A stretch of DNA of 64,000 nucleotides from NCBI GenBank assembly GCA_046483065.1, contig JAWODW010000097.1:92813-156812 (forward strand). Reading direction: 5' to 3'. This document shows, one piece after another, positions 26,070-35,502 of the stretch. Origin of the DNA: JAWVYT01 sp046483065. Lineage in GTDB: Bacteria > Gemmatimonadota > Gemmatimonadetes > Longimicrobiales > RSA9. A program made the translations under genes and the position numbers. The notes beneath the pieces are model-generated. The model did no database searches and was not told where the DNA came from. It saw only the letters and a program-made list of their open reading frames with translations. Positions within the stretch are counted from its first letter, which is position 1, and each line of letters begins with the position of its first letter.

Positions 26070-27077
26070 ATGACTTTCTTGCGAAATGCCCTGCTGCTGG
26101 CCGTCGCGGCGACGGTGGCCTGCGACGATTCTTCGCGCCTCGCCATGGGCGATGTGAACAGCATCATCGTGGTGGCCGAGGACAGCCTGTGGACCCAGGT
26201 GCAGGACACCATTCTGACGACGCTGCAGCCCCGGGTCTTCGCGGTCCGGGACGAGCCCACGTTCCTGCTTACGCACACCACGCCCACGAGCGAGCACTGG
26301 GGCGAGCTGCGGCGGTTCCGCCAGATCCTGACCATCGGCAGCCCGGACGACCCCTGGGTCCGCGCGGCACTGGACGAGGCGGACACCACGGTGACGCCGC
26401 CGGCGCTGGTGGAGGTGAACGCCGTGTGGGCCCGGAACCAGCGGGTGACGGCGCTCGTGGTGGGCGAGGATGACGCGGAGTGGATCCGGGAAAGGGCGGA
26501 CAGCCTGGCCCGGCTCCTGGACCGGCGCTACCGGGCGTGGGCGCAGAGCCGGATGTACATGAGCGGCCACGACACGGCACTCGCAGACACGCTGCGAGCC
26601 GAGGGCGGGTTCGAGCTGGATATGCCGGTGGTCTACCGCTGGCGCGAGCTGAACGACTCCACCTTCGCCTTCGTGAACGACAACCCGGACGCATCGCAGC
26701 TGGTGCGGTGGCTGACGGTCACCTGGCGGACGGGGCCGGAGGGCGAGCCGTCGGAGTCGTCGGCGCTGGCGTGGCGGGATTCGGTGGCCGCCCTGCTGTA
26801 CGACTGGGGCCAGGAGACCGACCGGGAGCGGCTCCAGACCACCGGGCTGGAGGGACCGGGCGCCGGCGGGCTCGAGGTCCGGGGCGTATGGACGGGGACG
26901 GACGACTTCCCCCAGGCGGGTCCGTTCATCGCCCGGGTCATCGACTGCCCTGCACAGGATCGGCGTTACCTGCTGGATGCGTGGCTGTACGCCCCCGCCA
27001 AAGACAAGTACCAGTACATGATCCAGCTGGAGACCCTGCTGGACAGCTTCCGCTGCGGATCGGGCACCGGGTCGTAA
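26070..27077 (+). CDS. DUF4837-family lipoprotein
   Basis: A 335-residue protein. The chosen ATG gives MTFLRNALLLAVAATVACDD, a lipoprotein signal with the acylated Cys at 18. The mature part matches DUF4837: SIIVVAEDSLWTQVQDTI near the start, and the C-terminal YLLDAWLYAPAKDKYQYMIQ followed by a closing Cys (SFRCGSG). The function of the family is unknown; it is mostly found in Bacteroidota-like and related phyla. It stands 65 bases upstream of dnaE on the same strand, perhaps co-transcribed. Confidence 0.85.
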   Translation: MTFLRNALLLAVAATVACDDSSRLAMGDVNSIIVVAEDSLWTQVQDTILTTLQPRVFAVRDEPTFLLTHTTPTSEHWGELRRFRQILTIGSPDDPWVRAALDEADTTVTPPALVEVNAVWARNQRVTALVVGEDDAEWIRERADSLARLLDRRYRAWAQSRMYMSGHDTALADTLRAEGGFELDMPVVYRWRELNDSTFAFVNDNPDASQLVRWLTVTWRTGPEGEPSESSALAWRDSVAALLYDWGQETDRERLQTTGLEGPGAGGLEVRGVWTGTDDFPQAGPFIARVIDCPAQDRRYLLDAWLYAPAKDKYQYMIQLETLLDSFRCGSGTGS

Positions 27078-27142
27078 CCCGGGCCGCTCCGTCGCCGGGG
27101 CATCACCGAACAACATCGACTCTCTACACGCAGCCGAGCTGA

Positions 27143-30100
27143 ATGTCTTTCGTTCATCTTCATACGCACAGCGAATACTCTCTTCTGGACGGCGCGAACC
27201 GTCTGGGCGACCTCATCGAGCGGGCCCAGGAGTACGAGATGCCCGCCGTGGGGCTCACCGACCACGGCGTGCTGTACGGCGCGTGGGAGTTCCGCCAGCG
27301 GGCGAAGAAGGCGGGGATCAAGCCGGTGGTGGGGATGGAGGCGTACGTGGCGCCGGGTGCCCGTCAGAACCGGTCGGTGGCCCGGGGCGAGCGGCCGTAC
27401 TACCACCTGGTGGTCCTGGCCCGGGACCGGACGGGGTTCCAGAACCTCGTCCGTCTCTCGTCCCTCGGGTTCCTGGAGGGCTTCTACCACCGGCCGCGTC
27501 TCGACCGCGAGGTACTGGAGGAGTACTCGGAAGGGCTGATCGTGAGCTCGGCGTGCATGGCGAGCGAGGTGGCCCGTCACCTCATGGACGAGGAGTGGGA
27601 CGCGGCCCGGGAGGCGGCGAGCTGGTACGCCGGGACGTTCCCGGACCGCTACTACCTGGAGGTCCAGGCCCACGGTACGGAAGGGCAGGCCACGCTGAAC
27701 GAGCGGACGTTTGCGCTGGCCGACGAGCTGTCGCTGCCCGTGGTGGCCACCAACGACGCCCACTTCCTGAAGCCGGAGGACCACGACGCCCACGACGTGC
27801 TTCTCTGCATCGGGCTCGGCAAGGATTACGAGGACCCGGACCGGATGCGCTACGACCGGGGCCTCTACTTCAAGTCGGGCCGGGAGATGGCCGAGACGTT
27901 CCCGGACCGGCCGGACGTCATCGAGAACACGCTGGCCATCGCCGACCAGGTGTCGCTGGACCTGCCGAAGCAGTACCACGTGCCGAAGTTTCCGCTCCCG
28001 GACGCGTTCAACACGGAGACGGCGCTGCTCCGGCACATGGCCGTGCACGGCGCGAAGGAGATCTACGGCGAGCCGCTGCCCGAGGAGGTCGAGGAGCGGC
28101 TCGAGTACGAGCTGGGCGTCATCACGAACCCCGACGCCGATTACAGCGGCTACTTCCTGATCACCGCCGACTTCATCAACTGGGCCAAGGAGAACGGGAT
28201 CCCGGTGGGGCCGGGGCGGGGCTCGGCCGCCGGCTCGCTGGTGGCGTACGCGCTGGGGATCACCGACGTGGACCCGCTCCGGTTCGACCTGCTGTTCGAG
28301 CGGTTCCTGAACCCGGACCGGGTCTCGATGCCGGATATCGACATCGACTTCTGCTACGAGAAGCGGGGTCGGGTCATCGAGTACACGCGCGAGAAGTACG
28401 GCCGGGACAGCGTGGGCCAGATCATCACCTTCGGGACCATGAAGTCCCGGGCCGTGATCCGTGATGTGGGTCGGGTGCTGGGCTTCGAGCCGTCGGAGAC
28501 CGACACGCTGGCCAAGCTCGTCCCGAACGCGCCGGGGAACAGCATGACGGTGGCCCGGGCCCGGGAGCAGATCAGCGAGCTGCGGGAGTTGGCGGCGGAG
28601 AACGATCGGGTTCGCCGGCTCCTGGACTACGCCGAGACGCTGGAGGGGCTGAGCCGCCACGCCAGCGTCCACGCCGCCGGCGTGGTCATCGCGCCGGGGC
28701 CGCTCCAGGAGTACGTCCCCGTCTGCACCCAGTCGGGCGGCCGGGGCTCGGGCTCGAACGGCGATGAGGACGTGATCGTCACCCAGTGGGACATGGTCGC
28801 GCTGGAGCAGGCCGGGATGCTGAAGATGGACTTCCTCGGCCTGAAGACGCTGACGGTGATCCACGACGCCGCCGACGCCGTCATCGCCCGGCACGGCACG
28901 CTGAAGAACCCGGACACGGGTGCCGAGCACGAGCGGATCGAGGACGTCCCACTCGACGACCCGGCGGTCTACGAGATGCTGGCCCACGGCGGGACCAGCG
29001 GCGTGTTCCAGTTCGAGTCCAGCCTGGCCACGGACAAGCTCCGGGCCATGCGCGCGGACCGCTTCGAGGACCTGGTGGCCACCAACGCGCTGATCCGGCC
29101 GGGGCCGCTGGACGCCGGGATGACCGACGTCTACATCCGCCGGAAGCTCGGCCACGAGCCGGTGCGCTATCCCCACCCGTCGCTGGAGGAGGTGCTGGAC
29201 CCCACCTACGGCGTGATCGTCTACCAGGAGCAGGTGATGCGGATCGCCCAGGTCATGGCGGGCTTCACGCTGGCCGAGGCCGACGTGATGCGGAAGGCCA
29301 TGGGGAAGAAGGACGCCGAGCTCATCGCCTCCCAGATGGAGAAGTTCATCAGCCAGGCGGTGGAGCGCGGTGTGGAGCGCCGGACGGCGTCGGAGATCGG
29401 CGAGCAGATCGAGACCTTCGGCCGATACGGCTTCAACCGGGCCCACTCGGTGGCGTACGCGCTGCTGAGCTATCAGACGGCGTGGCTGAAGGTCCACTAC
29501 CCCGCCGAATTCATGGCGGCACTCCTCTCGTCGGTTGTCGACAAGACCGACGACGTGGTAAAGTACATTGCCGAGTGTCGGGACATGACGAAGCACGTGC
29601 CCGGCCACGAAGAAGGCATTCAGGTCCTCCCCCCGGACGTCAACGAGAGCGGCTGGAAGTTCACGCCGGTGGGGGATACCACCATTCGGTTCGGGATGGG
29701 CGCGTGCCGGGGCGTGGGCGAGGGCGCGGTCCGCAGCATCCTGGAGGCCCGGGCGGAGGGTCCGTTCACCTCCCTCTTCGACATGGCCACCCGGGTCGAC
29801 CTGAAAGCGGCGGGCAAGCGCACGCTGGAAGCGCTCATCGCCGCCGGCGCATGCGACTCCTTCGGCCACCGTTCGCAGCTCATGGCCGGACTCGAGCAGA
29901 CGGTGGGCGAGGCCCAGCTCCGGCAGGCCGACGCCGAGAGCGGGCAGGGCTCCCTCTTCGACGTGAGTGGGGAGGAGGCGCCGGCCCGGGAAGCGCCTTC
30001 GCTGCCCGAGGTGCCGAAGTGGCCGGAAGCGGAGCGGCTGGCCCGGGAGAAGGAGATCCTGGGGTTCTTCATCAGCGGGCACCCGCTGGAGAAGTACGAG

Positions 30101-30727
30101 GACGAGATGGCGCTGTTCGACGTGAACTCGGCCTCGCTCCCCGAGCACCGCGACCGGAACGTGGAGCTGCCGTGTGTGGTCACGGCCGTGAGCCGACAGA
30201 TCTCGAAGCGGAACGGGCAGGAATGGGGCCGGATCACCGTGGAGGACTTCCATGGCACCGCCACGGTCCTGGCCTTCGGCGAGAACTGGGAGGCGTACAG
30301 GGACGTGCTGGAGCAGGACGCAGTGGTGCTGGTCACCGGTCAGGTCTCCGGCAAGGAGCGCGACGAGGAGGACCCACCGATCTTCCTCGACGAGGCCATG
30401 CCGCTGGCCGATGTGCGCCGGGCCGGCTCCGTCGGGCTCGAGATCCGGCTCAGCCGGGGCGAGCCGGTGGAACGGATCGAAGCGGCCACGGCGGTGTTGA
30501 AGGGGAGCCCCGGTGAGGCGCCGTTCTACGTGATACTGGAGAACGGCGAGACGGGGCACGAGGGTCACGGGTCGGGCGGCAGGCCCAACGGTGGCAACGG
30601 GGGGCGCACAGGACCCACGCGGTTCCGGTCCCGGAGCCTGAAGGTGCAGCCGTCGGCGGATCTGATGGACGAACTGAAGGAGCTGTTCGGGGCGGACCGT
30701 GTCCGGCTCGTTCGCGCGCAGGGGTAG
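27143..30727 (+). CDS. dnaE: DNA polymerase III alpha subunit
   Basis: A 1194-residue replicative polymerase catalytic subunit. The PHP domain opens with FVHLHTHSEYSLLDGANRLG (3-22). The palm carries GPGRGSAAGSLVAYALGITD (about 353-372) and the catalytic PDIDIDFCYEKRG (about 395-407). The DNA-binding HhH region holds GRYGFNRAHSVAYALLSYQT (about 763-782). An OB fold follows (VVTAVSRQISKRNGQEWGRI, about 1011-1030), then a basic tail region. Length agrees with DnaE1. The PHP His/Asp residues appear largely kept. The accA start lies 3 bases downstream. Confidence 0.97.
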   Translation: MSFVHLHTHSEYSLLDGANRLGDLIERAQEYEMPAVGLTDHGVLYGAWEFRQRAKKAGIKPVVGMEAYVAPGARQNRSVARGERPYYHLVVLARDRTGFQNLVRLSSLGFLEGFYHRPRLDREVLEEYSEGLIVSSACMASEVARHLMDEEWDAAREAASWYAGTFPDRYYLEVQAHGTEGQATLNERTFALADELSLPVVATNDAHFLKPEDHDAHDVLLCIGLGKDYEDPDRMRYDRGLYFKSGREMAETFPDRPDVIENTLAIADQVSLDLPKQYHVPKFPLPDAFNTETALLRHMAVHGAKEIYGEPLPEEVEERLEYELGVITNPDADYSGYFLITADFINWAKENGIPVGPGRGSAAGSLVAYALGITDVDPLRFDLLFERFLNPDRVSMPDIDIDFCYEKRGRVIEYTREKYGRDSVGQIITFGTMKSRAVIRDVGRVLGFEPSETDTLAKLVPNAPGNSMTVARAREQISELRELAAENDRVRRLLDYAETLEGLSRHASVHAAGVVIAPGPLQEYVPVCTQSGGRGSGSNGDEDVIVTQWDMVALEQAGMLKMDFLGLKTLTVIHDAADAVIARHGTLKNPDTGAEHERIEDVPLDDPAVYEMLAHGGTSGVFQFESSLATDKLRAMRADRFEDLVATNALIRPGPLDAGMTDVYIRRKLGHEPVRYPHPSLEEVLDPTYGVIVYQEQVMRIAQVMAGFTLAEADVMRKAMGKKDAELIASQMEKFISQAVERGVERRTASEIGEQIETFGRYGFNRAHSVAYALLSYQTAWLKVHYPAEFMAALLSSVVDKTDDVVKYIAECRDMTKHVPGHEEGIQVLPPDVNESGWKFTPVGDTTIRFGMGACRGVGEGAVRSILEARAEGPFTSLFDMATRVDLKAAGKRTLEALIAAGACDSFGHRSQLMAGLEQTVGEAQLRQADAESGQGSLFDVSGEEAPAREAPSLPEVPKWPEAERLAREKEILGFFISGHPLEKYEDEMALFDVNSASLPEHRDRNVELPCVVTAVSRQISKRNGQEWGRITVEDFHGTATVLAFGENWEAYRDVLEQDAVVLVTGQVSGKERDEEDPPIFLDEAMPLADVRRAGSVGLEIRLSRGEPVERIEAATAVLKGSPGEAPFYVILENGETGHEGHGSGGRPNGGNGGRTGPTRFRSRSLKVQPSADLMDELKELFGADRVRLVRAQG

Positions 30728-30730
30728 TCA

Positions 30731-31729
30731 ATGGCATCATCGAATCTCGACATCGAACGGGGCATCCAGGAGCTGGAGGAGCAGATCGGCCGGCTGCGCG
30801 AGATGGCCGGATCCAGGGGCCTGGACGCCACGGCGGAGATCGAAACGCTGGAGTCGAAACTGAATGATATGAAGAAGGACGCCTACACGTCGCTCTCGCC
30901 CATGGAGCGAGTGCAGCTGGCGCGGCATCAGGACCGACCGTTCACCCTGGACTACCTGGAGCGGGTGTTCGACGACTTCCTGGAGATGCACGGGGACCGG
31001 CTCTACCGCGACGACGAGTCGATCGTCGGCGGCTGGGCCCGCATCGACGGCCGGACCGTCATGGTCATCGGCCACCAGCGAGGTCGGGACATGAAGGAGA
31101 ACCTGCACCGCAACTTCGGCATGTCCCACCCCGAGGGGTACCGGAAGGCGCTCCGGCTCATGCACCAGGCGGAGAAGTTCGGCCATCCGGTGATCACGCT
31201 CATCGACACGCCGGGCGCGTACCCGGGGATGGGCGCGGAAGAGCGAGGCCAGGCGGAAGCCATCGCCCGGAACCTGCGGGAGATGGCGGCGCTGGATGTG
31301 CCCACCATCGCCGTGGTCCTCGGCGAGGGCGGGAGCGGCGGCGCGCTGGCGCTGGGCGTCGCCGACCGCATCCTCATGTTCGAGAACGCCATCTACAGCG
31401 TGATCACAGCCGAGGGCTGTGCCGCGATCCTGTGGAAGACGGCCGACGCGAAGGACAAGGCCGCCGCCGCCCTCAAGCTTACGGCCCCGGACCTCGTCGG
31501 GCTCGGCGTCGTGGATGAGGTCATCGACGAGCCGATGGGCGGTGCCCACGCCGATTGGGAAGGTGCCGCGGCCAACCTCGAGGACGCGCTCGTGCGGCAC
31601 CTGGGCGAGGTGGCGGCCATGACCCCGGAGGAGCGCCGTCGTACGCGCTGGGACAAGTACGCCCGGATGGGCGAGTGGCAGGAACCGGAGCCGGCAGCGG
31701 CGCCTGCCGGCGAGGAGCAGCAGGAGTAG
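30731..31729 (+). CDS. accA: acetyl-CoA carboxylase carboxyltransferase alpha subunit
   Basis: A 332-residue AccA that transfers carboxyl from biotin to acetyl-CoA as an alpha2beta2 complex with AccD. The N-terminal coiled coil (LDIERGIQELEEQIGRLREM) is followed by the crotonase-fold body with IDTPGAYPGMGAEERGQAEA (about 157-176), GEGGSGGALALGVADRI and YSVITAEGCAAILWK. The C-terminus ends in an Ala/Pro/Glu-rich tail. accD is not in the window. It is tightly linked to dnaE (3 bases) and the ricT-like gene (14 bases), an arrangement seen in other bacteria for dnaE-accA. Confidence 0.97.
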   Translation: MASSNLDIERGIQELEEQIGRLREMAGSRGLDATAEIETLESKLNDMKKDAYTSLSPMERVQLARHQDRPFTLDYLERVFDDFLEMHGDRLYRDDESIVGGWARIDGRTVMVIGHQRGRDMKENLHRNFGMSHPEGYRKALRLMHQAEKFGHPVITLIDTPGAYPGMGAEERGQAEAIARNLREMAALDVPTIAVVLGEGGSGGALALGVADRILMFENAIYSVITAEGCAAILWKTADAKDKAAAALKLTAPDLVGLGVVDEVIDEPMGGAHADWEGAAANLEDALVRHLGEVAAMTPEERRRTRWDKYARMGEWQEPEPAAAPAGEEQQE

Positions 31730-31743
31730 CAAGGCGGGGGTTC

Positions 31744-32637
31744 ATGCATATCGTCGAAGTCAGCTTCAAGGGCAACCGAAGGGACTACTTCGCCGCGGAC
31801 GGCGAGTTGGCCCCTGTGGACGCCCATGTGATCGTGGAAGCCGACCGGGGCGAGGACCTGGGCCGGGTAACGGCTGCGGGCGCCGTGGCCGAGCGGAAGT
31901 GCACCGGCTGCTCCACGGGATGCGCTGCCCCGACCCCGAAGAAGCGGGTGCTGCGGAAGGCCCAGGAGGACGAGGTCAACCGGGCGCTGGCGCTCCGTGC
32001 CGATGAGCCCCGGGTCCAGCGGGTCACCCGCGAGAAGGTGCAGAAGCACGAGCTCAAGATGAAGGTGAGCGAGGCCGAGTGGCAGTTCGATCGGAACAAG
32101 CTCACCATCTACTTTACGGCGGACCGCCGGGTCGATTTCCGGGAGCTGGTCAAGGACCTGGCCCGTACGTTCCGGACCCGGATCGAGCTGAAGCAGATCG
32201 GGGTGCGCGACGAGGCGGCGCTCCTGGGCGGCGTGGGCCGGTGCGGCCGGGAGCTGTGCTGCTCCACCTGGCTCCGGGAGCTCAAGCCCGTGAGCCTTCA
32301 GCTCGCCAAGGACCAGCGGCTCAGCCTCAACCCGGCCCAGATCTCCGGCTGCTGCGGCCGCCTCATGTGCTGCCTGACCTACGAGCACTCGGCGTACGTC
32401 GAGGCCCGGAAGCGGTTCCCGCGGGAAGGCAAGTGGCTCTCCACGGCCCGCGGGCGCGAGCGAGTCATCGCCGTTGACATCTGGCGCGAACGGGTCATGC
32501 TCAAGGACGAAGACGGCGAACGGCGGAACGTACCCCTGACCGAGCTCAAGACGGAAGTGGAAGGCGAGTCGCGTCTCGGAGGGAAGCGGTCCGACGACCG
32601 GACAGACACCCAGGACGGAACGGACGGCGACGCGTGA
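31744..32637 (+). CDS. ricT: PSP1-domain protein RicT/YaaT
   Basis: A 297-residue PSP1 (RicT/YaaT) protein. In Bacillus, RicT acts with RicA and RicF in the Fe-S-containing Y-complex that steers RNase Y. Cysteine motifs that could ligate clusters are visible: CTGCSTGC (about 57-64), CGRELCCSTW and GCCGRLMCCLTYEH. The PSP1 C-terminal domain covers about 100-235, with LTIYFTADRRVDFRELVKDL. The ATG at 31744 is preceded by a G-rich ribosome-binding region. The stop overlaps the metG start by 4 bases. Neither RicA nor RicF is seen here. Confidence 0.9.
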   Translation: MHIVEVSFKGNRRDYFAADGELAPVDAHVIVEADRGEDLGRVTAAGAVAERKCTGCSTGCAAPTPKKRVLRKAQEDEVNRALALRADEPRVQRVTREKVQKHELKMKVSEAEWQFDRNKLTIYFTADRRVDFRELVKDLARTFRTRIELKQIGVRDEAALLGGVGRCGRELCCSTWLRELKPVSLQLAKDQRLSLNPAQISGCCGRLMCCLTYEHSAYVEARKRFPREGKWLSTARGRERVIAVDIWRERVMLKDEDGERRNVPLTELKTEVEGESRLGGKRSDDRTDTQDGTDGDA

Positions 32638-34199
32638 CGGAGAAGCAGATCTTCTATATCACCACGGCCATCGATTACGCCAATGGCGCGCCCCACATGG
32701 GGCACGCGCTGGAGAAGATCGGCGGCGACGCCATGGCCCGCTACCGGCGGCGCAAGGGCGAGGACGTCCATTACGTCATCGGGATGGACGAGCACGGCCA
32801 GAAGGTGCTGCAGAGCGCCGAGGAGCGAGGGATCAGCCCCCAGGAATGGGTCGACGAGCTCGCCGACCAGTTCCGGGCGGCGTGGCGGCAGCTCCATATC
32901 GCCCATGACGACTTCATCCGGACCACCGAGGACCGGCACCGGCGGGCGGCCCAGGAGATGGTCCGTCGAATCCAGGACGCCGGCGACCTCTACACCGACA
33001 CCTACGCCGGCTACTACTGCGTGGGGTGCGAGGCGTACAAAGTCGAGGATGAGCTGGAGGCGCGGCAGGCCGCGTCCGAGCACGTGGCCACCGAGGCGGG
33101 CCCCGAGCGGGCGGCCGGGCTCTTCTGCCCGCTCCACCCCGGCCGGGAGCTCCAGTGGATGGAGGAGGAGAACTGGTTCTTCCGTCTGTCGAAGTATCAG
33201 GACCGCCTCCTGGACCTCCTGGACGAGCGCCCCGAGTTCGTCCAGCCCGAGACCCGGCGCAACGAGGTCCGCCGGGTCATCGAGGGCGGCCTCGACGATA
33301 TCTCCGTCTCCCGGGGCCGCCTGCCCTGGGGCGTGCCGTGGCCCGATGACCCGGACCACGTCATCTACGTCTGGCTCGAAGCGCTGAGCAACTACCTGTC
33401 GGCCACCGGGTTCCCCGACGACGACTACATCCGCTACTGGCCGGCCGACTACCATGTGGTGGGCAAGGACATCACCCGGTTCCACTGTGTCTACTGGCCG
33501 GCCTTCCTCATGAGCGCCGGGCTCGAGCTCCCGGGCACCGTATGGGCCCACGGGTTCATCAACTTCGGCGGTGGCAAGATGTCGAAGTCGGCAGGTGTCT
33601 CGGTCAGCCTCGATGACGCCGTCGCACGCCATGGGCCCGACGCGCTCCGCTACTACCTGCTCCGGGACATCCCGTGGGACGGCGACGGCGACTTCGCCTG
33701 GGAGCGCTTCGACGACGTCTACACCGCCGAGCTCGCCAACGACCTCGGCAACCTGGCCAATCGCAGCATCTCCATGATCGAGCGGTACCGGGACGGCGTG
33801 ATCCCCGAAGGCGGGGACACTTCCCTGGACGAACGCCTGCCCCACATCCTGGTCCAGTACCGCGCCGCCATGGACGGCGACCTCCTGCACCAGGGGATCG
33901 CCACGGCCATGGAACTCGCCGGCGCCGCCAACGCGTTCGTCGAGGAACGGGCCCCGTGGACCCAGGCCAAGGACCCGGACCAGAAGCAGGCCCTCGACGC
34001 CACGCTCGCCGCCCTCGCCCGCGGCCTCGCAGCGCTCGTCGCCCTCCTCGAGCCGTTCATGCCGGCCAAGATGCGGCAGCTGGCCGACGCGATGGGGCTC
34101 GACGACGTCCCCCGCCTCGACCAGGTGGCCGACCTCGACCTCGCCGGTCGGACCGTCCATAGAGGCGATGTCCTGTTCCCGCGGCCGGACACGAAATAG
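32634..34199 (+). CDS. metG: methionyl-tRNA synthetase
   Basis: A 521-residue class I synthetase charging tRNA-Met. Start GTG (GTGACGGAG) overlaps the previous TGA. The ATP-binding HIGH motif appears as HMGH (22-25) and KMSKS as GKMSKSAG (about 314-321). A CP-domain zinc knuckle is visible as CVGC with a later CPLH. The anticodon-binding helical domain includes ELANDLGNLANRSISMI. There is no C-terminal EMAP-like tRNA-binding domain, so it is a short-form enzyme. A promoter for the next gene follows. Confidence 0.96.
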   Translation: MTEKQIFYITTAIDYANGAPHMGHALEKIGGDAMARYRRRKGEDVHYVIGMDEHGQKVLQSAEERGISPQEWVDELADQFRAAWRQLHIAHDDFIRTTEDRHRRAAQEMVRRIQDAGDLYTDTYAGYYCVGCEAYKVEDELEARQAASEHVATEAGPERAAGLFCPLHPGRELQWMEEENWFFRLSKYQDRLLDLLDERPEFVQPETRRNEVRRVIEGGLDDISVSRGRLPWGVPWPDDPDHVIYVWLEALSNYLSATGFPDDDYIRYWPADYHVVGKDITRFHCVYWPAFLMSAGLELPGTVWAHGFINFGGGKMSKSAGVSVSLDDAVARHGPDALRYYLLRDIPWDGDGDFAWERFDDVYTAELANDLGNLANRSISMIERYRDGVIPEGGDTSLDERLPHILVQYRAAMDGDLLHQGIATAMELAGAANAFVEERAPWTQAKDPDQKQALDATLAALARGLAALVALLEPFMPAKMRQLADAMGLDDVPRLDQVADLDLAGRTVHRGDVLFPRPDTK

Positions 34200-34356
34200 C
34201 TTCAGGACGGCAGAAAACAGTGCAGCCCCTGACCGCCCTTCCGGGTCCTGCGTGGGCCGAAGGAATCTGGGTAAGATATTGGTGCACATGGGGTTACGCC
34301 GATTATTGCCGTCAGGGTATACGCCTTGCAGGATACAGGGGGTGCGCGGGGCGATC

Positions 34357-34386
34357 TTGACGGTGCAGGAAGGCATCACCTATCGT
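34357..34386 (+). promoter_or_regulatory. promoter of the M23 peptidase gene
   Basis: TTGACG (34357-34362), an 18-base spacer, TATCGT (34381-34386), about 60 bases before the ATG at 34447. The 247-base gap after metG holds nothing else I can support. Confidence 0.6.
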
Positions 34387-34446
34387 AGCCCTTCGTCGTG
34401 AAGGTCAATCGGCTACACATCAGTCACCGGACCCGAACCCCCCTCT

Positions 34447-35400
34447 ATGGCACAACGCCGCCACTGGACACTCATGGTCGTTCCGGACGACCAGACGGGA
34501 GTCAAGCAGTACCGGCTCACGCGGCGGAGCGTGTATGCCGGCCTGACGGTGGCGGTGCTGGCGGTCCTGGTCCTGACGGGCTTCTCGGTGGGGTTCTTCC
34601 TGCAGGAGAGCCAGCGTCAGGAGGCGGAGCGTCTGGCAGCAGCGAACGCGATACTGGTGGAGGAGATCGACGGGATCCGCCAGGAGCTGGGCTCGTTGGA
34701 GTCCACACTCGGCAGCCTGTCGGAGAAGGACGAGCGGTACCGGCTGCTGGCGAATCTGGAACCGCTGGACGAAGACGTGAAGCTAGCGGGTATCGGTGGA
34801 CCCGGCTCCCGCACGGTGGAGAGCAATCCGCTGTGGCAGGTGGATCGGGGGCTGGCGGAGCTGACATTCGGCACCACGCAGGACCTGACGTCGCTGATCC
34901 GGCGGGCCCAGCTCCTGTCATCGAGCTGGAACGAGGCCACGGACGCCATGGCCACACAGGTCGACATCTGGGAGCGGACGCCGTCGATCCTGCCTACGGG
35001 TGAAGAGCCGAGCTACATCTCCAGCGGGTTCTCCCAGAGCCGGATGCATCCGATCCTGAACGTGCGGCGCCCGCACAAGGGGATCGATATCGTGGCGCGC
35101 CGGGGCACGCCGGTCGTGGCGGCTGCCAAGGGTCGGGTCATCTTCGCCGGAAACACCGGCGGCGACTACGGCTACATGATCGACATCGATCACGGGCAGG
35201 GCGTGATTACCCGGTACGCACACCTGGCCCGGGGCAGCCTCGTGGTGCGTCGAGGCCAGACAGTGGAGCGGTGGCAGAAGGTGGCGGAGGTCGGCTCGTC
35301 GGGGCTGGTCACGAGCCCGAGCATCCACTACGAAGTGATCGTCAACGGGCGCGCCCGGGACCCGGACGGGTTCGTGCTGTCGGACGTACTCCGGTTCTAA
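34447..35400 (+). CDS. M23-family peptidoglycan endopeptidase, membrane-anchored
   Basis: A 317-residue protein. A short cytoplasmic head is followed by a transmembrane helix (about 31-55) and a coiled coil (about 58-100). A LytM/M23 metallopeptidase domain covers about 195-310. Zinc ligands are in place: HKGIDIV (first His and Asp), YAHL (catalytic His), and HYEV (last His). It should cleave peptidoglycan cross-links or activate amidases in the periplasm, as MepM or EnvC-like proteins do. Intact ligands favour a true hydrolase. It has its own promoter and is followed by a terminator. Confidence 0.92.
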   Translation: MAQRRHWTLMVVPDDQTGVKQYRLTRRSVYAGLTVAVLAVLVLTGFSVGFFLQESQRQEAERLAAANAILVEEIDGIRQELGSLESTLGSLSEKDERYRLLANLEPLDEDVKLAGIGGPGSRTVESNPLWQVDRGLAELTFGTTQDLTSLIRRAQLLSSSWNEATDAMATQVDIWERTPSILPTGEEPSYISSGFSQSRMHPILNVRRPHKGIDIVARRGTPVVAAAKGRVIFAGNTGGDYGYMIDIDHGQGVITRYAHLARGSLVVRRGQTVERWQKVAEVGSSGLVTSPSIHYEVIVNGRARDPDGFVLSDVLRF

Positions 35401-35459
35401 CCCGGGGGTGCGCGCCGCCCCGATCCACCGGTACCGCGTGCCGTACCACGCGCTTCGCG

Positions 35460-35489
35460 CCCCGGGAGGGAGTCGAGCCCTTCCCGGGG
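35460..35489 (+). terminator. terminator-like hairpin after the M23 peptidase gene
   Basis: CCCCGGGA plus GGG pair with CCC plus TCCCGGGG around a short loop, followed by a moderately T-rich TGATTCTCGTT. It also lies only 13 bases before the next start codon, so it could influence that gene's translation. Confidence 0.55.
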
Positions 35490-35502
35490 TGATTCTCGTT
35501 CC

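Noticed and set aside
26966..30568. A 1200-codon frame antisense to dnaE
   Set aside because: dnaE is unmistakable by motif; the antisense translation is rich in His/Arg/Pro and has no domain.
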